A stretch of 64,000 nt of DNA from contig NZ_JAMGZK010000033.1 of the NCBI RefSeq assembly GCF_025564065.1, positions 23,610 through 87,609 on the forward strand, in the 5' to 3' direction. Source of the DNA: Silvania hatchlandensis. GTDB taxonomy: Bacteria; Pseudomonadota; Gammaproteobacteria; Enterobacterales; Enterobacteriaceae. Positions 1 to 9,510 of the stretch are shown here, piece by piece; position 1 is the first letter of the stretch, and every line of letters starts with the position of its first letter. The position numbers and the translations under genes are program-made. The notes under the pieces are model-generated. The model searched no databases and was not told the origin of the DNA. It saw nothing but the letters and a program-made list of their open reading frames with translations.

Positions 1-51
1 ACCCATAAAAATCTGACTGTACTGTTTCATCTTGTCGTTTTTTTCCTTCAT
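1..51 (-). CDS. Possible N-terminal fragment of a gene leaving the window
   Basis: An ATG at 51 on the minus strand opens a 17-codon frame that stays open to the window edge and begins MKEKNDKMKQYSQ. It lies directly downstream of the adhesin gene on the same strand, where type I secretion genes (lapE/lapB/lapC type) are often found. The Shine-Dalgarno match is poor: AAGGG is only 2 nt from this ATG, and AAGGA is 13 nt from the in-frame ATG at codon 8. Too little is visible to assign a family. Confidence 0.25.
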   Translation of the reverse strand, partial: MKEKNDKMKQYSQIFMG

Positions 52-204
52 ATCCCTTGATTGTTGGTCAATATCCACCAGAGAAATCCCATGCGACCGA
101 GGGGAAAATGCATCCTGCGATTTGTACGATCGGACGCTATCCTTCGTCTGACCTGAAATAATCTGGCGGGGGTACGCCGCGCAGTCTCCTGCGCGGCAAC
201 CCGG

Positions 205-3200
205 TCAGGAAACTTCTTCCGGTTTAGCGATCAGGCTATCCAGCATCGCTTCGTGACCCGCATCGTAGCTGTCCGCCCCCACCGTCTCACCGCCTTCGGC
301 AGGAACATGTGCGATCTCCGCCGGTCCGTCAGCGCTTTCGCTCTGCGGCCCCGCCTGGATCAGACTGCTGAGATCGTTATGTTCCTCGTCATGGATGATG
401 TCGTTGAAGTGCAGCTGTTGATCCTGCTCTTCCCCTGACAGCGTGCTGCTGGCGCTATCCGCCTGCACCGTCTGAATGTCAGCATGGCTTTGCTCAGTAT
501 CGGCAGCCGTGGTGCTGAACATCAGGTTATCGTCATCAATTAACGATGCGCTGTGATCCCCGGTATCGGCGGTGTGGTCAGCATTGTGGTCAGATTCTTC
601 GCTCTGAGCACCCGCATGGGTCAGCTTGTCGTCATCGCCCTGGCTGGCCATCCGCGCCGCGCTGTGATTATCCGTTTGATTGTCATCATCACTGTGGCTG
701 GCCGTGAGGGCGTTATCGTCGTCATGATCCACCGCGCTATCGCCAGCGTGGTGTTCGCTGACCACCGTTCCCCCCTTCTCGCCATCGAAGGTGAAGTCGG
801 TGTCGTGATGATCGGAGGCGGTGGAGTCCACTTTCAGGGTGATATCATCGAAATCACCCTTCGCGCCCGGAAACTCGGCGCTGACCTGACCGGTATAGTG
901 GGTGGTGTCGTTATCGAAGGTCAGGACGTAGACCTTATTTACCGCGTCATAGGTGGCGTTAACATGATTACCGGTAAAGGTGGCGCCTTCCGGGATCCCG
1001 CTCAGGGTGATGCTGTTCAGGTGATCGCTGCTGTCGGAACTTTCGAGGTTAACGTCCAGGTTCAGCGTCACTTTGGTGCTGGAGGTGGTATTGCCGCCGA
1101 GGCTGGAAGATGGTCCGTCCCCAAAAACAACCCCTTCAATGCCGTTGGCGTTCTGGAAGGGTCCATTCCAGGTGCCATTTTCATAAACGTGAAGGTTATC
1201 GATATCGTTGTTCTGGTGGTTCTGCGGATGATCAACACCGGTAACGGTGTAATCCTTGGCGTCGCCCTGGACAAAGATATAGTCCTTGCCTGCATCGCCT
1301 TCTGGCAAGCCCTGGTTACCGGTAATGCCGTTCAGCGGTTTAAATTCATAGCGGTCGTTCGACCAGTCACCCTGCTGGTAGTAACCGCCCGTATGGTCGC
1401 CGACCACAAAGATATCGGTATGTCCTTTACTGCTTTCACCCGCGTTGGCATTGCCACTGCTGGTGTAGTAGTGGATCTGATCCGGGCTTGCGGATTTCGG
1501 CACAAAATCGCCCTGGATCTTGCCATCCGGGCTGTCCGGGGTCAGCCAAACGTGCACGTTACTGCCGATCGCCACGATGACACCGTTCTGGATATCGTAG
1601 CCGTTCGGATCCCCGCTGCCGCCGTTGATATGGATCACCTTGTCATCTGACGTTTCCGTCGTTTTGCTGCCTGGGGTGACGGTGACGGTCAGTTTTATAT
1701 CGGCATCGGCATCTGCATCTGCATCTGCATCGGCGTCAGAATCAGCATCTGCGTCGGAGTCGGAATCAGCGTCGGCGTCGGCGTCGGTATCGGCGTCGGC
1801 ATCAGCGTCCGCATCGGCATCGGCATCTGCGTCTGCGTCTGCGTCTGCGTCCGCATCGGCGTCGGCGTCGGCATCTGCGTCGGCGTCGGCATCTGCATCT
1901 GCGTCGGCATCTGCATCTGCGTCGGCGTCGGCATCAGAATCGGAATCCGCATCAGCATCCGCATCAGCATCCGCATCAGAGTCGGCGTCGGCATCGGCGT
2001 CTGCGTCTGCATCGGCATCAGCGTCGGCATCTGCATCGGAATCCGCATCTGCATCTGCATCTGCATCAGCATCAGCATCAGCATCTGCATCTGCATCTGC
2101 ATCAGCATCAGCATCTGCATCGGCATCAGCATCAGCATCAGCATCAGCATCAGCATCAGCATCAGCATCAGCATCTGCATCAGCATCGGCATCCGCGTCA
2201 GAATCAGCGTCGGCATCTGCATCTGCATCTGCATCTGCATCAGAATCCGCATCGGCGTCGGCATCTGCATCGGCATCGGCATCGGCGTCAGCGTCAGCGT
2301 CAGCGTCAGCATCTGCATCAGCATCTGCATCTGCATCGGCATCAGAATCCGCGTCTGCATCTGCATCTGCGTCGGCGTCTGCATCAGAATCCGCATCAGC
2401 ATCTGCATCGGCGTCGGAATCAGCATCTGCGTCGGCATCTGCATCGGCATCTGCATCGGCATCAGCATCGGCATCAGCATCTGCATCTGCATCCGCATCA
2501 GAGTCCGCGTCGGAATCGGCATCGGCATCGGCATCGGCATCAGCATCCGCATCCGCATCCGCATCGGCATCAGCATCCGCATCGGCATCCGCATCCGCAT
2601 CTGCGTCGGCATCAGAATCCGCGTCGGAATCAGCGTCGGCGTCGGAATCAGCATCTGCGTCGGCATCCGCATCGGCATCTGCATCCGCGTCGGCATCGGC
2701 ATCTGCATCCGCGTCGGCATCCGCATCAGCGTCCGCGTCGGCATCCGCATCTGCATCCGCATCGGCATCGGCATCTGCATCGGCATCTGCATCGGCATCA
2801 GCGTCCGCATCTGCGTCCGCGTCGGCATCCGCATCCGCATCCGCATCTGCGTCGGCATCCGCATCCGCATCGGCATCAGCATCCGCATCGGCATCCGCAT
2901 CGGCATCCGCATCCGCATCTGCGTCGGCATCAGAATCCGCGTCGGAATCAGCGTCGGCGTCGGAATCAGCATCTGCATCAGCGTCCGCATCGGCATCTGC
3001 ATCCGCGTCGGCATCGGCATCCGCATCTGCATCCGCGTCGGCATCCGCATCAGCGTCCGCGTCGGCATCCGCATCTGCATCTGCATCGGCATCAGCATCG
3101 GCGTCCGTGTCGGAATCAGCATCTGCATCGGCATCGGCATCCGCGTCAGAATCAGCGTCGGCGTCGGCGTCGGAATCAGCATCTGCATCGGCATCTGCAT

Positions 3201-4443
3201 CGGCATCAGCGTCCGCATCCGCATCGGCATCGGCATCGGCATCAGCGTCCGCATCTGCGTCCGCATCCGCATCCGCATCGGCATCGGCATCAGCGTCCGC
3301 ATCTGCGTCCGCGTCGGCATCCGCATCTGCATCAGCGTCGGCATCGGCATCAGCGTCTGCGTCGGAATCGGAATCGGTATCGGAATCAGCGTCTGCATCG
3401 GCGTCAGAATCAGCATCCGCGTCAGCATCCGCATCTGCATCTGCATCTGCATCCGCATCCGCGTCGGAATCGGAGTCGGAGTCAGAATCAGAGTCGGAAT
3501 CAGAGTCGGCGTCAGAATCAGAGTCGGAATCAGAGTCGGCGTCAGAATCAGAGTCGGAATCAGAGTCAGAGTCAGAGTCAGAGTCAGAGTCAGAGTCAGA
3601 GTCAGAGTCAGAGTCAGAGTCAGAGTCAGAGTCAGAGTCAGAGTCAGAGTCAGAGTCAGAGTCAGAGTCAGAGTCAGAGTCAGAGTCGGAATCAGAGTCG
3701 GAGTCAGAGTCAGAGTCAGAGTCAGAGTCAGAGTCAGAGTCAGAGTCAGAGTCAGAGTCAGAGTCAGAGTCAGAGTCAGAGTCGGAATCAGAGTCGGAAT
3801 CAGAGTCAGAGTCAGAATCTGCATCCGCGTCGGCATCAGCGTCAGAGTCCGCATCGGCATCCGCATCCGCATCAGCATCGGCGTCAGAGTCCGCATCGGC
3901 ATCCGCATCCGCATCAGCATCAGCATCGGAATCCGCGTCCGCATCGGAATCGTCGGTATCAAGCAGCGTTAATTCTTCCGGGCGTTCGTCATCAGGGAAG
4001 TCAAGGCCGATCGTAGGGTAGCCTGCGTTGGGGTCAACAATTTCACCGGTTAAATCGAGCACCACGTGGGTGTGGGATCCCCCGCCGCTGCCGCCGGGCT
4101 CGCCGCCTGTCGACGCGGGCTGTGGACCTGCCGCGGTCGCTTCCAGGGTTTGGGTTGGATCCTGACCGTCGGCGATAGCCTGCTGGAGGGCAGCAACATC
4201 TTGCTGCTGTGCAGCCGTCGCGTCAGTCGTTGCGCTGCCGCTGCCATCCCACTGGCTGTCACGCCCGAGGTCCAGATGTTTGCCATCCGCAAGCGTCAGT
4301 GTGATCGCGCCAGACGTGCCGGTCTGAACCTGTTCCCCTTCGAGGATCCTGTCGCCTTCAACCAGTAAACGCCTGCTACCATCAGGGCCTACTGCAAAAA
4401 CTTCTCCAATAACTGCTTTGACGATCCCAGATACGCCACTCAT
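205..4443 (-). CDS. LapA-like large adhesin with N-terminal retention module and Asp-Ala/Asp-Ser repeat region
   Basis: Cell-surface adhesin of 1,412 residues, predicted to be exported by a type I system and held in the outer membrane by its N-terminal retention module. Residues 1-100 resemble LapA-type retention modules. A TAAG motif at residues 103-106 matches the dialanine site that LapG cuts in Pseudomonas fluorescens LapA. Residues 164-915 are almost purely Asp-Ala or Asp-Ser dipeptides. Residues 916-1125 are a Gly/Asn/Asp-rich domain I do not recognise. Residues about 1125-1220 resemble one bacterial Ig/T1SS-143-like adhesin repeat (motif GIPEGATF). The tail is acidic and contains LHFNDII-type segments like those near type I secretion signals. 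I see no GGxGxD RTX nonapeptides, which is unusual. It is the last visible gene of the lap cluster and is far shorter than Pseudomonas LapA. The repeat length may vary between isolates or be misassembled. Confidence 0.85.
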   Translation of the reverse strand: MSGVSGIVKAVIGEVFAVGPDGSRRLLVEGDRILEGEQVQTGTSGAITLTLADGKHLDLGRDSQWDGSGSATTDATAAQQQDVAALQQAIADGQDPTQTLEATAAGPQPASTGGEPGGSGGGSHTHVVLDLTGEIVDPNAGYPTIGLDFPDDERPEELTLLDTDDSDADADSDADADADADADADSDADADADADADADSDADADADADSDSDSDSDSDSDSDSDSDSDSDSDSDSDSDSDSDSDSDSDSDSDSDSDSDSDSDSDSDSDSDSDSDSDSDSDSDSDSDSDSDSDSDSDSDSDADSDSDSDSDADSDSDSDSDSDSDSDADADADADADADADADADSDADADADSDTDSDSDADADADADADADADADADADADADADADADADADADADADADADADADADADADADADADADSDADADADSDADADADADADSDTDADADADADADADADADADADADADADADADADADADADADADADADSDADADSDADSDADADADADADADADADADADADADADADADADADADADADADADADADADADADADADADADADADADADADADADADADADADADADADADADSDADADSDADSDADADADADADADADADADADADADADADADADSDADSDADADADADADADADADADADADADADSDADADADADSDADADADADADADSDADADADADADADADADADADADADADADADADSDADADADADADADSDADADADADADADADADADADADADADADADADADADADADADADADADADADSDADADADADADADADADADSDADADADADADSDSDADADADADADADADADADADADADADADADADADADADADADADADADTDADADADSDSDADADSDADADADADADADIKLTVTVTPGSKTTETSDDKVIHINGGSGDPNGYDIQNGVIVAIGSNVHVWLTPDSPDGKIQGDFVPKSASPDQIHYYTSSGNANAGESSKGHTDIFVVGDHTGGYYQQGDWSNDRYEFKPLNGITGNQGLPEGDAGKDYIFVQGDAKDYTVTGVDHPQNHQNNDIDNLHVYENGTWNGPFQNANGIEGVVFGDGPSSSLGGNTTSSTKVTLNLDVNLESSDSSDHLNSITLSGIPEGATFTGNHVNATYDAVNKVYVLTFDNDTTHYTGQVSAEFPGAKGDFDDITLKVDSTASDHHDTDFTFDGEKGGTVVSEHHAGDSAVDHDDDNALTASHSDDDNQTDNHSAARMASQGDDDKLTHAGAQSEESDHNADHTADTGDHSASLIDDDNLMFSTTAADTEQSHADIQTVQADSASSTLSGEEQDQQLHFNDIIHDEEHNDLSSLIQAGPQSESADGPAEIAHVPAEGGETVGADSYDAGHEAMLDSLIAKPEEVS
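1699..3954 (-). repeat. Period-6 satellite encoding (Asp-Ala)n/(Asp-Ser)n inside the adhesin gene
   Basis: About 2.26 kb of hexanucleotide-period DNA encoding adhesin residues 164-915. The Asp-Ser part (about 3463-3817) contains two nearly perfect GAGTCA tracts as read on the plus strand: 3563-3687 (about 21 copies) and 3701-3783 (about 14 copies). The Asp-Ala part uses all synonymous Ala codons and both Asp codons in a mixed pattern. The periodicity keeps several other frames open, which gives long Ser-Ala/Ser-Glu and Leu-Thr/Met-Pro shadow ORFs that should not be annotated. Confidence 0.95.
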
Positions 4444-4731
4444 CGTTTGTGTCCCTCAATCCTTTTCTCGCCCAATTCATCCACTGTTCAGGCATAGAAT
4501 GCTAAAAGAGAATTTATTAAATATTTTTCATTTGCTGTGTAACAAAAACGACAATACGCGCCTCAGCAGGAATGTTTTTTGACGCTGGCGTAAGTCGGGG
4601 ACCGTATAATAATTGATGTGATGAATGAATAGTAGTGCGGTGATGTCTACCTGATAAAACCAGGGGGTTAAATCAATAACCCCTTAATTGACTTCCGAGA
4701 GACATAATGCTTATCAATGCACAAAAAAGGC
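4444..4731. other. Intergenic leader of the adhesin gene
   Basis: This AT-rich spacer of 288 bp lies between the 113-residue gene and the adhesin. Reading on the minus strand, a weak hairpin (4663-4683, GGGGTTA/TAACCCC arms) is followed by a short T-rich stretch and could be a partial terminator. Closer to the adhesin, TTGTTA (4545-4540) and TATTTA (4523-4518) with a 16-bp spacer form a plausible sigma-70 promoter. The adhesin may therefore have its own promoter in addition to read-through from the lapG-lapD transcript. Confidence 0.35.
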
Positions 4732-5073
4732 TTAAATAAGCCCTTCGTCTTCGTCCGCTATTAATCCCTCCAGCCCGCTCAACGAGCGTCGCGCCTGGGC
4801 GCGGTTAGTGAGTTTGGCCTGGGCGGCAGGCGGCAGATCGGTAATGCTAATCACCCCTTTACTCATCAGGACTTCAATCAAATCTTCCAGTACGCGAACC
4901 ATCTCAAGGTCGCTCTGGCGCAGCTGGGTGAGCGTGGCTTCTCGCGTCTCCCGCTGGCGTAACCACTCGTCAATCTCGGGCGTGCTCGCGTCATGCTGTT
5001 GTGTCATCCCGCGAAACGGCGTCAGTTCAACCTGAATAATTCGCCCATCCGCGTCGCGTTGTATGTAGTACAT
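4732..5073 (-). CDS. Conserved small protein of the lap cluster (113 aa), function unknown
   Basis: Soluble 113-residue protein starting MYYIQRDADGRIIQVEL. I chose the ATG at 5073 because GAGG lies 6 nt upstream; the longer frame would use TTG at 5085. There is no signal peptide or membrane segment. The middle (about residues 40-80) is a likely amphipathic helix rich in Gln, Leu and Asp (QLRQSDLEMVRVLEDLIEV), followed by a conserved-looking ITDLPPAAQAKL segment. Similar small proteins beside lapD/lapG in pseudomonads are, from memory, often misnamed tryptophan synthase beta-like; no catalytic feature supports that. It sits 26 nt after lapD and before the adhesin, so a role in adhesin expression or control is inferred from position only. 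Confidence 0.75.
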   Translation of the reverse strand: MYYIQRDADGRIIQVELTPFRGMTQQHDASTPEIDEWLRQRETREATLTQLRQSDLEMVRVLEDLIEVLMSKGVISITDLPPAAQAKLTNRAQARRSLSGLEGLIADEDEGLI

Positions 5074-5099
5074 ATTCGGCCTCAATGTCGTGTGCGAGG

Positions 5100-7046
5100 T
5101 TAATTTACACCTAAGGTACTGGCATCCGCAAAATAGCGACCCATTGCACCATACAAGCCTATTTGTTCGAGAACCGCCAGTTCACCCGCTGTTTCTACGC
5201 GCTCGGCAATTAACGGCAAATTAATCTGACGGGTTGCCCAGTAGATGGCCTCAATAAATAGTTTTTTATCTTCTTCGCTGTCAATATCGCGAATATAGCT
5301 GCCATCAACCTTAATCCAGGCCAGCCCCCACTGCGGTAAATTGCCGATAAGGTGGAAGCGGCCACCAAAGTGCTGGATCCCCAGACGGCAACCCAGCTCA
5401 TTCAGTCGGCTGACCAGGATACTGACGCGCTCGGCATCAGGCAGTTCATTTTCGTCCAGCTCCAGCGTCAGGCGGGCAGCGAGCTGCGGGACGTTTTTCA
5501 GCGGCTGCAGCAGCGCATTCAGGCTCTGATCGTCGGCGACGCTGGCACCGCTGATACTCAGGGCCAGCGGTCGGGTGGATTTTGCCATTTCGCGCAGCGT
5601 CTGCTGGAGCATCACGATGTCCATTCTGCGGCTGAGATCGAGGCGATGGATCCACGGCATAAAGCGTCCGGCAGGCACCAGTTCACCTTCCGGGGTGCGG
5701 ATACGGGCGAGGATCTTGTGGTGCAGCACCACGTGCGCATTGTTGCACTCATACACCGGCTGGGAAAAAAGCTCGAAGGCGCCATGGGTCAGCACCGTAT
5801 CCAGCCGGGTGTACCAGCTGTGATGATCTGCTTCACTGTCGCTGGCGGACGGGGTTTCGGGGCTGGCGAAGAAGCGCATGTCGGTTTCGGCCATCGCCAG
5901 CGCCTGGTCAGCCTGCATCAGCACCGCCTGCGGCGTATCGCCAACCTGGAACGGTACCAGTGCAAAGTGGGCCACCGGCGAGACGTCGCTCATGCCCGTT
6001 TCCGCCAGCGCCTTCAGCTGGGTGCTGAGGGTCTGAGTCAGATTCTCGATCTCCTGGGGCAGGATCTGCGGGGCGATAATCGCGAACTCCCCGCCGCGCA
6101 CGCGGGATAAGAAGCCTTCATTATGGAAATAGTTGCGCTGCAGACCGGTCAGGATCGTGGCCACGCTGGTTAACAGCTGATCGGTTTTGGCCCCGCCAAG
6201 ACGCTGGTTCATCCCGGTCAGATCCTGCACCCGCAGCAGCATCAGATGGCCGGAGGCGTTCTCTTCATCGCTGAGACGCGACTGGAGTTGCATATCAAAC
6301 GCACGGCGATTGCTCAGGCCGGTCAGGCTGTCGTGATAAGCCTCTCTGCGCAGGGTTTCAGTGCGCTGGGCCTGCTCGCTGAACAGCACTTTGAGCTGGG
6401 TGACCATCATGTTGGTCGCTTCCACCACCCGGCGCAGCTCTGGAGTCTTCGGCAGCGCCGGAACGTTCAGGAACTCGCGGCGGCAGATAGCCATCGCCTG
6501 GCCAACAATATAGTTGAGTGGGCGCAGCATCCGGCGCAGCAGCAGGGTGACGCCAAGAATAAACAGCAGACTGCAGCCGGTAAGCCACCAGAAGCTGGCC
6601 ACCATCCCGTCCCACAGACGCGCCAGCGCAAACATCGGATGGCTGACCACTTCAACGCGGGCCACCTGGCTCCAGCCGCGCATCACAATGGCGTCGCCTT
6701 CCCCTGGGCTTAAGTTCACCAGCCGCACAAACCACTGCGGAACGCGGGTGTCCTGCGGCACATCGCTGCGCTCGATGATCGGCTTATTGGTGTTAATGTC
6801 GACCACCCGGATGCGATAGAAGTATCCGCTGTCGAAGATCGAGTTCACCATCAGCTCGGTCATGGACGGGTCGTCGATATGGGTGGTGAGCGACAGCCCC
6901 AGCGCGGTTGCCGCGTCCTGTGCGTGGGCGCTGAGCTGATTGCGATACTGTTCGCGCGACGTTTCCAGGGTGACGACAAAGTTGCCGCAGAAAATGACGA
7001 ACGTAAATAAACAGATGCCGATCAGTAGCTGTTTATAAAGTGACAT
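5100..7046 (-). CDS. lapD: LapD-like inner-membrane c-di-GMP receptor with degenerate GGDEF and EAL domains
   Basis: Inside-out signalling protein of 648 residues. In the known system, c-di-GMP bound by the cytoplasmic EAL domain makes the periplasmic domain sequester LapG, so the adhesin stays on the cell. Layout: TM1 (about 7-27), periplasmic LapD/MoxY-type domain (28-150) containing W125, TM2 (about 153-173), HAMP (174-225), GGDEF-like (235-395) and EAL-like (415-648). W125 falls at the number and in the context (RGWSQV) of the LapG-contacting tryptophan of P. fluorescens LapD. The GGDEF motif is RGGEF, EAL is replaced by KIL near residue 443, and DDFG is replaced by QHFG near 558. These changes predict a binding protein without cyclase or phosphodiesterase activity. 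The gene starts 8 nt after lapG. Confidence 0.92.
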   Translation of the reverse strand: MSLYKQLLIGICLFTFVIFCGNFVVTLETSREQYRNQLSAHAQDAATALGLSLTTHIDDPSMTELMVNSIFDSGYFYRIRVVDINTNKPIIERSDVPQDTRVPQWFVRLVNLSPGEGDAIVMRGWSQVARVEVVSHPMFALARLWDGMVASFWWLTGCSLLFILGVTLLLRRMLRPLNYIVGQAMAICRREFLNVPALPKTPELRRVVEATNMMVTQLKVLFSEQAQRTETLRREAYHDSLTGLSNRRAFDMQLQSRLSDEENASGHLMLLRVQDLTGMNQRLGGAKTDQLLTSVATILTGLQRNYFHNEGFLSRVRGGEFAIIAPQILPQEIENLTQTLSTQLKALAETGMSDVSPVAHFALVPFQVGDTPQAVLMQADQALAMAETDMRFFASPETPSASDSEADHHSWYTRLDTVLTHGAFELFSQPVYECNNAHVVLHHKILARIRTPEGELVPAGRFMPWIHRLDLSRRMDIVMLQQTLREMAKSTRPLALSISGASVADDQSLNALLQPLKNVPQLAARLTLELDENELPDAERVSILVSRLNELGCRLGIQHFGGRFHLIGNLPQWGLAWIKVDGSYIRDIDSEEDKKLFIEAIYWATRQINLPLIAERVETAGELAVLEQIGLYGAMGRYFADASTLGVN

Positions 7047-7054
7047 GGTCTTTC

Positions 7055-7732
7055 CTATTCATTAATTTCAAATCCCTCTGCACGCATGCGGGTGAGAAGA
7101 TCCTGCCAGCGGGAGAGCCGTTTGCTGTCGCCCACGCGCTTATTGCCGCCGGATTGCGGCAGCCACAGCCCTTCGCCGTTAAACGCGTAAACCGGAAGCA
7201 GGTCAGTACGTTTGGTGGCAGGCAGGATGGTTGTTTTCAGGTTGTCCAGCACCAGCGGGATGGCATCCGGCGTGGCGTACCACGTCACTACCATATGCGC
7301 CTGATTCAGCTGGAGCGCTTTAACGTAGGTAATGCGCAGCTGGTTGGCGGGCACCCCGAGTTCGCGCAGGGTGAAGTATTTCGCCAGCGCATAATCTTCG
7401 CAGTCCCCCGCCCCTTTGCGTAAAAACTCAATCGGCGTGGCCCAGTAATCCTGTTGATTCCAGACGACAATATCATCCCGGAACGCCATCCGTGTGTTAA
7501 AAAACTGATTCACCGCGTTCAGCTTCTGCTGGATGGTCCCCTGCGGCGGACTCTTCAGCAACGCCGCCCACTCGTCGATGCGCTGCCTTGCCGCTGGCGT
7601 CGCCGGTCCGTACAGCCGCTCGGTGCGAGTGCTGATGGCGCTGAAATCCCACCCGGCGCCGAGGCCAGATGAGAAAACCAGCAACACCAGCAGCCAGACA
7701 CTCAGCGAGAAGAATACGCGTCGGCGGTTCAT
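7055..7732 (-). CDS. lapG: LapG-like periplasmic cysteine protease that cleaves the adhesin
   Basis: Bacterial transglutaminase-like cysteine protease of 225 residues. In the LapADG system it removes the adhesin N-terminus at the dialanine of TAAG when c-di-GMP is low, which releases biofilm cells. A hydrophobic N-terminal segment (residues 6-26) should act as signal or anchor. The expected catalytic triad is visible: C111 in GDCEDY, H146 in QAHMVV and D163 in VLDN. The start ATG lies 3 nt after the stop of the upstream gene and has little Shine-Dalgarno sequence of its own, so translational coupling is likely. The substrate site is present in the adhesin encoded at 205-4443 and the receptor gene lapD follows immediately. 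Confidence 0.92.
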   Translation of the reverse strand: MNRRRVFFSLSVWLLVLLVFSSGLGAGWDFSAISTRTERLYGPATPAARQRIDEWAALLKSPPQGTIQQKLNAVNQFFNTRMAFRDDIVVWNQQDYWATPIEFLRKGAGDCEDYALAKYFTLRELGVPANQLRITYVKALQLNQAHMVVTWYATPDAIPLVLDNLKTTILPATKRTDLLPVYAFNGEGLWLPQSGGNKRVGDSKRLSRWQDLLTRMRAEGFEINE

Positions 7733-7735
7733 TCG

Positions 7736-9394
7736 TCAGTCTGCCCGGGCCAGAAGCCAGCGTTTACGGTATGCCACGTAGCCGGAAAGATAGTGCTCGA
7801 CGTCATCGATCCGCACCCGATAGCTGTGGTGACGAATAAAGAAACTGCCGACTATGTTGGCCGGATTTTTGAAGAACATCGCCACCTCCGGCCAGAAAAA
7901 GCCATTCGCCAGATAGCGGGCGCGGGTCTCCAGCGCCAGGTTGAAGGCCTCCATATCAAAATCGGCCATCAGATGCGCGTGCGGTGAGGCGGCAAGACGC
8001 TCAATCATCCGCGAGGCCGCCATCATTAACTCCAGCAGCGTCGGATAGGTGGTGACGCGATTCTGGACAAAATCGAGATGGTCGCGCACGTTGTCCAGCC
8101 CAAACTGGTAATAGCGCTCCAGCGGGCGGTACAGGGTCAGCTCGTTGACGCAGTAGCTGAGCCAGTGGTCGTGCGCCTGCCAGTGCTTTTGCTCGATAAA
8201 GTGATCCATCGCCCGCTCGACCCTCTCCAGCCAGCGCGGGTTCTTCGTCAGGCCGTACAGGCGCATCAGGGCGAACGCCGCTTCTCCGTCGTAATAGATG
8301 ATGCGGTGCGCCGCCTTCAGCGACAGATCCCCGGCGTTAAGCACGTGCACAAAACCGCCGCTGTGCGGATCCTGCATAAAGCCGATTCCGTTGGCCAGCC
8401 GCTCCATCTGCGCCACGTAGCGGGTGTCGCCGGTCAGCTCGCTGTATTTACTCATCGCCAGGATGCACACGGCGTTACCGCCGAGCTTGATCTCATCCCC
8501 GGTATCCACCAGGAAATCGGCTTCGCTGCCGTCGGGAAGCGCGTAAGTGCGAATAAAGGTGGTGCAGAGATCCGCCAGCGCCCGCTCAATCGCCGCAAAG
8601 TGCGCCGGCTGCTGGGTCACTTCCCATCCTTCGAGTAGCGCATAGGTCGAGCTGGCGTGGCGCAGGGCGTTATAGGTGGGGATCGCCCGGTCAAAACAGG
8701 GGAACCAGCCGTACTGATAGCGCCCGGACGGCGTAACCTGACGGGCCAGATAGTCAGTTGCCGAGGCAATCATCGGCGTCAGTGCCGTCTCCTGCCAGGC
8801 GGGCAGGAGACGGTATCCGCTGTTACGCCCAGTCGATTCGATGGGCAGCACCTGCTCGCCGTCGCAGAACAGCGATCGGGTAGTGAAACGCCAGACGGTC
8901 TGATCCGGTTGTTCAGGCCAGTTCAATACCGCCCCGAAGCGACGACGGGAAAAGTGGGCAAGGTTGTTGGCGTTAGGCGTGGCGACGCCGTGGTCGCCAT
9001 GGTACAGCAGCGCGTTGGCGCCAATCTCCTGTTCCAGCATCGCATAGCGAAACGCCGGATCCAGGCTCAGGCCAAAGCGAAAATAGTTACGTTTGGTTTG
9101 CGCTAAACGGGCTTCCAGCGCGTCCCAGCGCAGCACCTGCACCTTATCGACGAGGTCCACCCGTAGCCAGCAGACATCGGCATTGCTCTTTTTCTGCCAC
9201 TGCTCTAATGCCTGCATTCCCTGCGCCCAGGCCTGCTCGAGGGTCTCGCCGCAGGTCTGGGTCACATGCGCACGACTTTTACTGTCAGAGATGCTGAAAA
9301 AAATCACCCATGCCGGGCACGGAGCAGGTTTTGGCGCAAGCGACAGCGTATCCAGTGCTGGACGGATCTCTGCAAGTAAGTGGCTGAGCGACAT
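7736..9394 (-). CDS. Predicted (alpha/alpha)-toroid protein of the Mur ligase/CapA neighbourhood (552 aa)
   Basis: I do not recognise the exact family. The 552-residue protein has no clear signal peptide. Its N-terminal third (about 20-130) looks like a small alpha/beta domain. The C-terminal two thirds has repeated helical hairpins with motifs such as [14 protein letters not shown] and [15 protein letters not shown], as found in six-hairpin toroid glycosidases, epimerases and lyases. Two Asp-Gly pairs (LPDGSEADF and YYDGEAAF) could line an active site. The start at 9394 has AGGAG 5-6 nt upstream. The gene ends 3 nt before lapG, so it probably heads the lap operon. It is divergent from the hydrolase and Mur-CapA fusion genes 116 bp away. 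A role in making, trimming or modifying an envelope polymer is inference from fold and neighbours. Confidence 0.65.
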   Translation of the reverse strand: MSLSHLLAEIRPALDTLSLAPKPAPCPAWVIFFSISDSKSRAHVTQTCGETLEQAWAQGMQALEQWQKKSNADVCWLRVDLVDKVQVLRWDALEARLAQTKRNYFRFGLSLDPAFRYAMLEQEIGANALLYHGDHGVATPNANNLAHFSRRRFGAVLNWPEQPDQTVWRFTTRSLFCDGEQVLPIESTGRNSGYRLLPAWQETALTPMIASATDYLARQVTPSGRYQYGWFPCFDRAIPTYNALRHASSTYALLEGWEVTQQPAHFAAIERALADLCTTFIRTYALPDGSEADFLVDTGDEIKLGGNAVCILAMSKYSELTGDTRYVAQMERLANGIGFMQDPHSGGFVHVLNAGDLSLKAAHRIIYYDGEAAFALMRLYGLTKNPRWLERVERAMDHFIEQKHWQAHDHWLSYCVNELTLYRPLERYYQFGLDNVRDHLDFVQNRVTTYPTLLELMMAASRMIERLAASPHAHLMADFDMEAFNLALETRARYLANGFFWPEVAMFFKNPANIVGSFFIRHHSYRVRIDDVEHYLSGYVAYRKRWLLARAD

Positions 9395-9510
9395 GTTTAC
9401 TCCTGTTTGCGCCAGAGAGACCCCTGCCGTAAAATTCCTTAATATATAATAACATTATGCATCATCTGTTGTGTATTCTGTCCATCTATAGGTTTCCCTG
9501 AGGCGGTGTT
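9395..9510. promoter_or_regulatory. Divergent promoter region between the toroid gene and the hydrolase gene
   Basis: These 116 bp separate two diverging transcription units. The centre (about 9437-9465) is very AT-rich (TTAATATATAATAACATTATG) and the only obvious place for promoters in both directions. I cannot assign exact -35/-10 boxes or a regulator. If the toroid gene heads the lap cluster, this region would control lapG and lapD as well. Confidence 0.4.

Noticed and set aside
553..1650. 365-codon plus-strand frame within the adhesin C-terminal region
   Set aside because: Shadow of the adhesin gene; the minus-strand frame has the coherent secreted-protein composition.
1699..3954. Regular repeats considered as a CRISPR array
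   Set aside because: The period is 6 bp with no unique spacers and the repeats are coding.
1695..3962. Minus-strand frame of Leu-Thr/Met-Pro repeats (755 codons)
   Set aside because: Out-of-frame reading of the same satellite; no recognisable protein features.
1625..4021. Long plus-strand frame of Ser-Ala/Ser-Glu repeats (798 codons) opposite the adhesin
   Set aside because: It comes from the hexanucleotide period of the adhesin gene on the other strand; it has no independent start context or non-repeat domain.
4732..5085. Tryptophan synthase beta-like label for the small lap-cluster protein
   Set aside because: It is only 113 residues and lacks any PLP-enzyme motif; the label looks like a propagated error.
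5100..7046. Active diguanylate cyclase or phosphodiesterase call for LapD
   Set aside because: RGGEF, KIL and QHFG replace the catalytic motifs; only c-di-GMP binding is supported.
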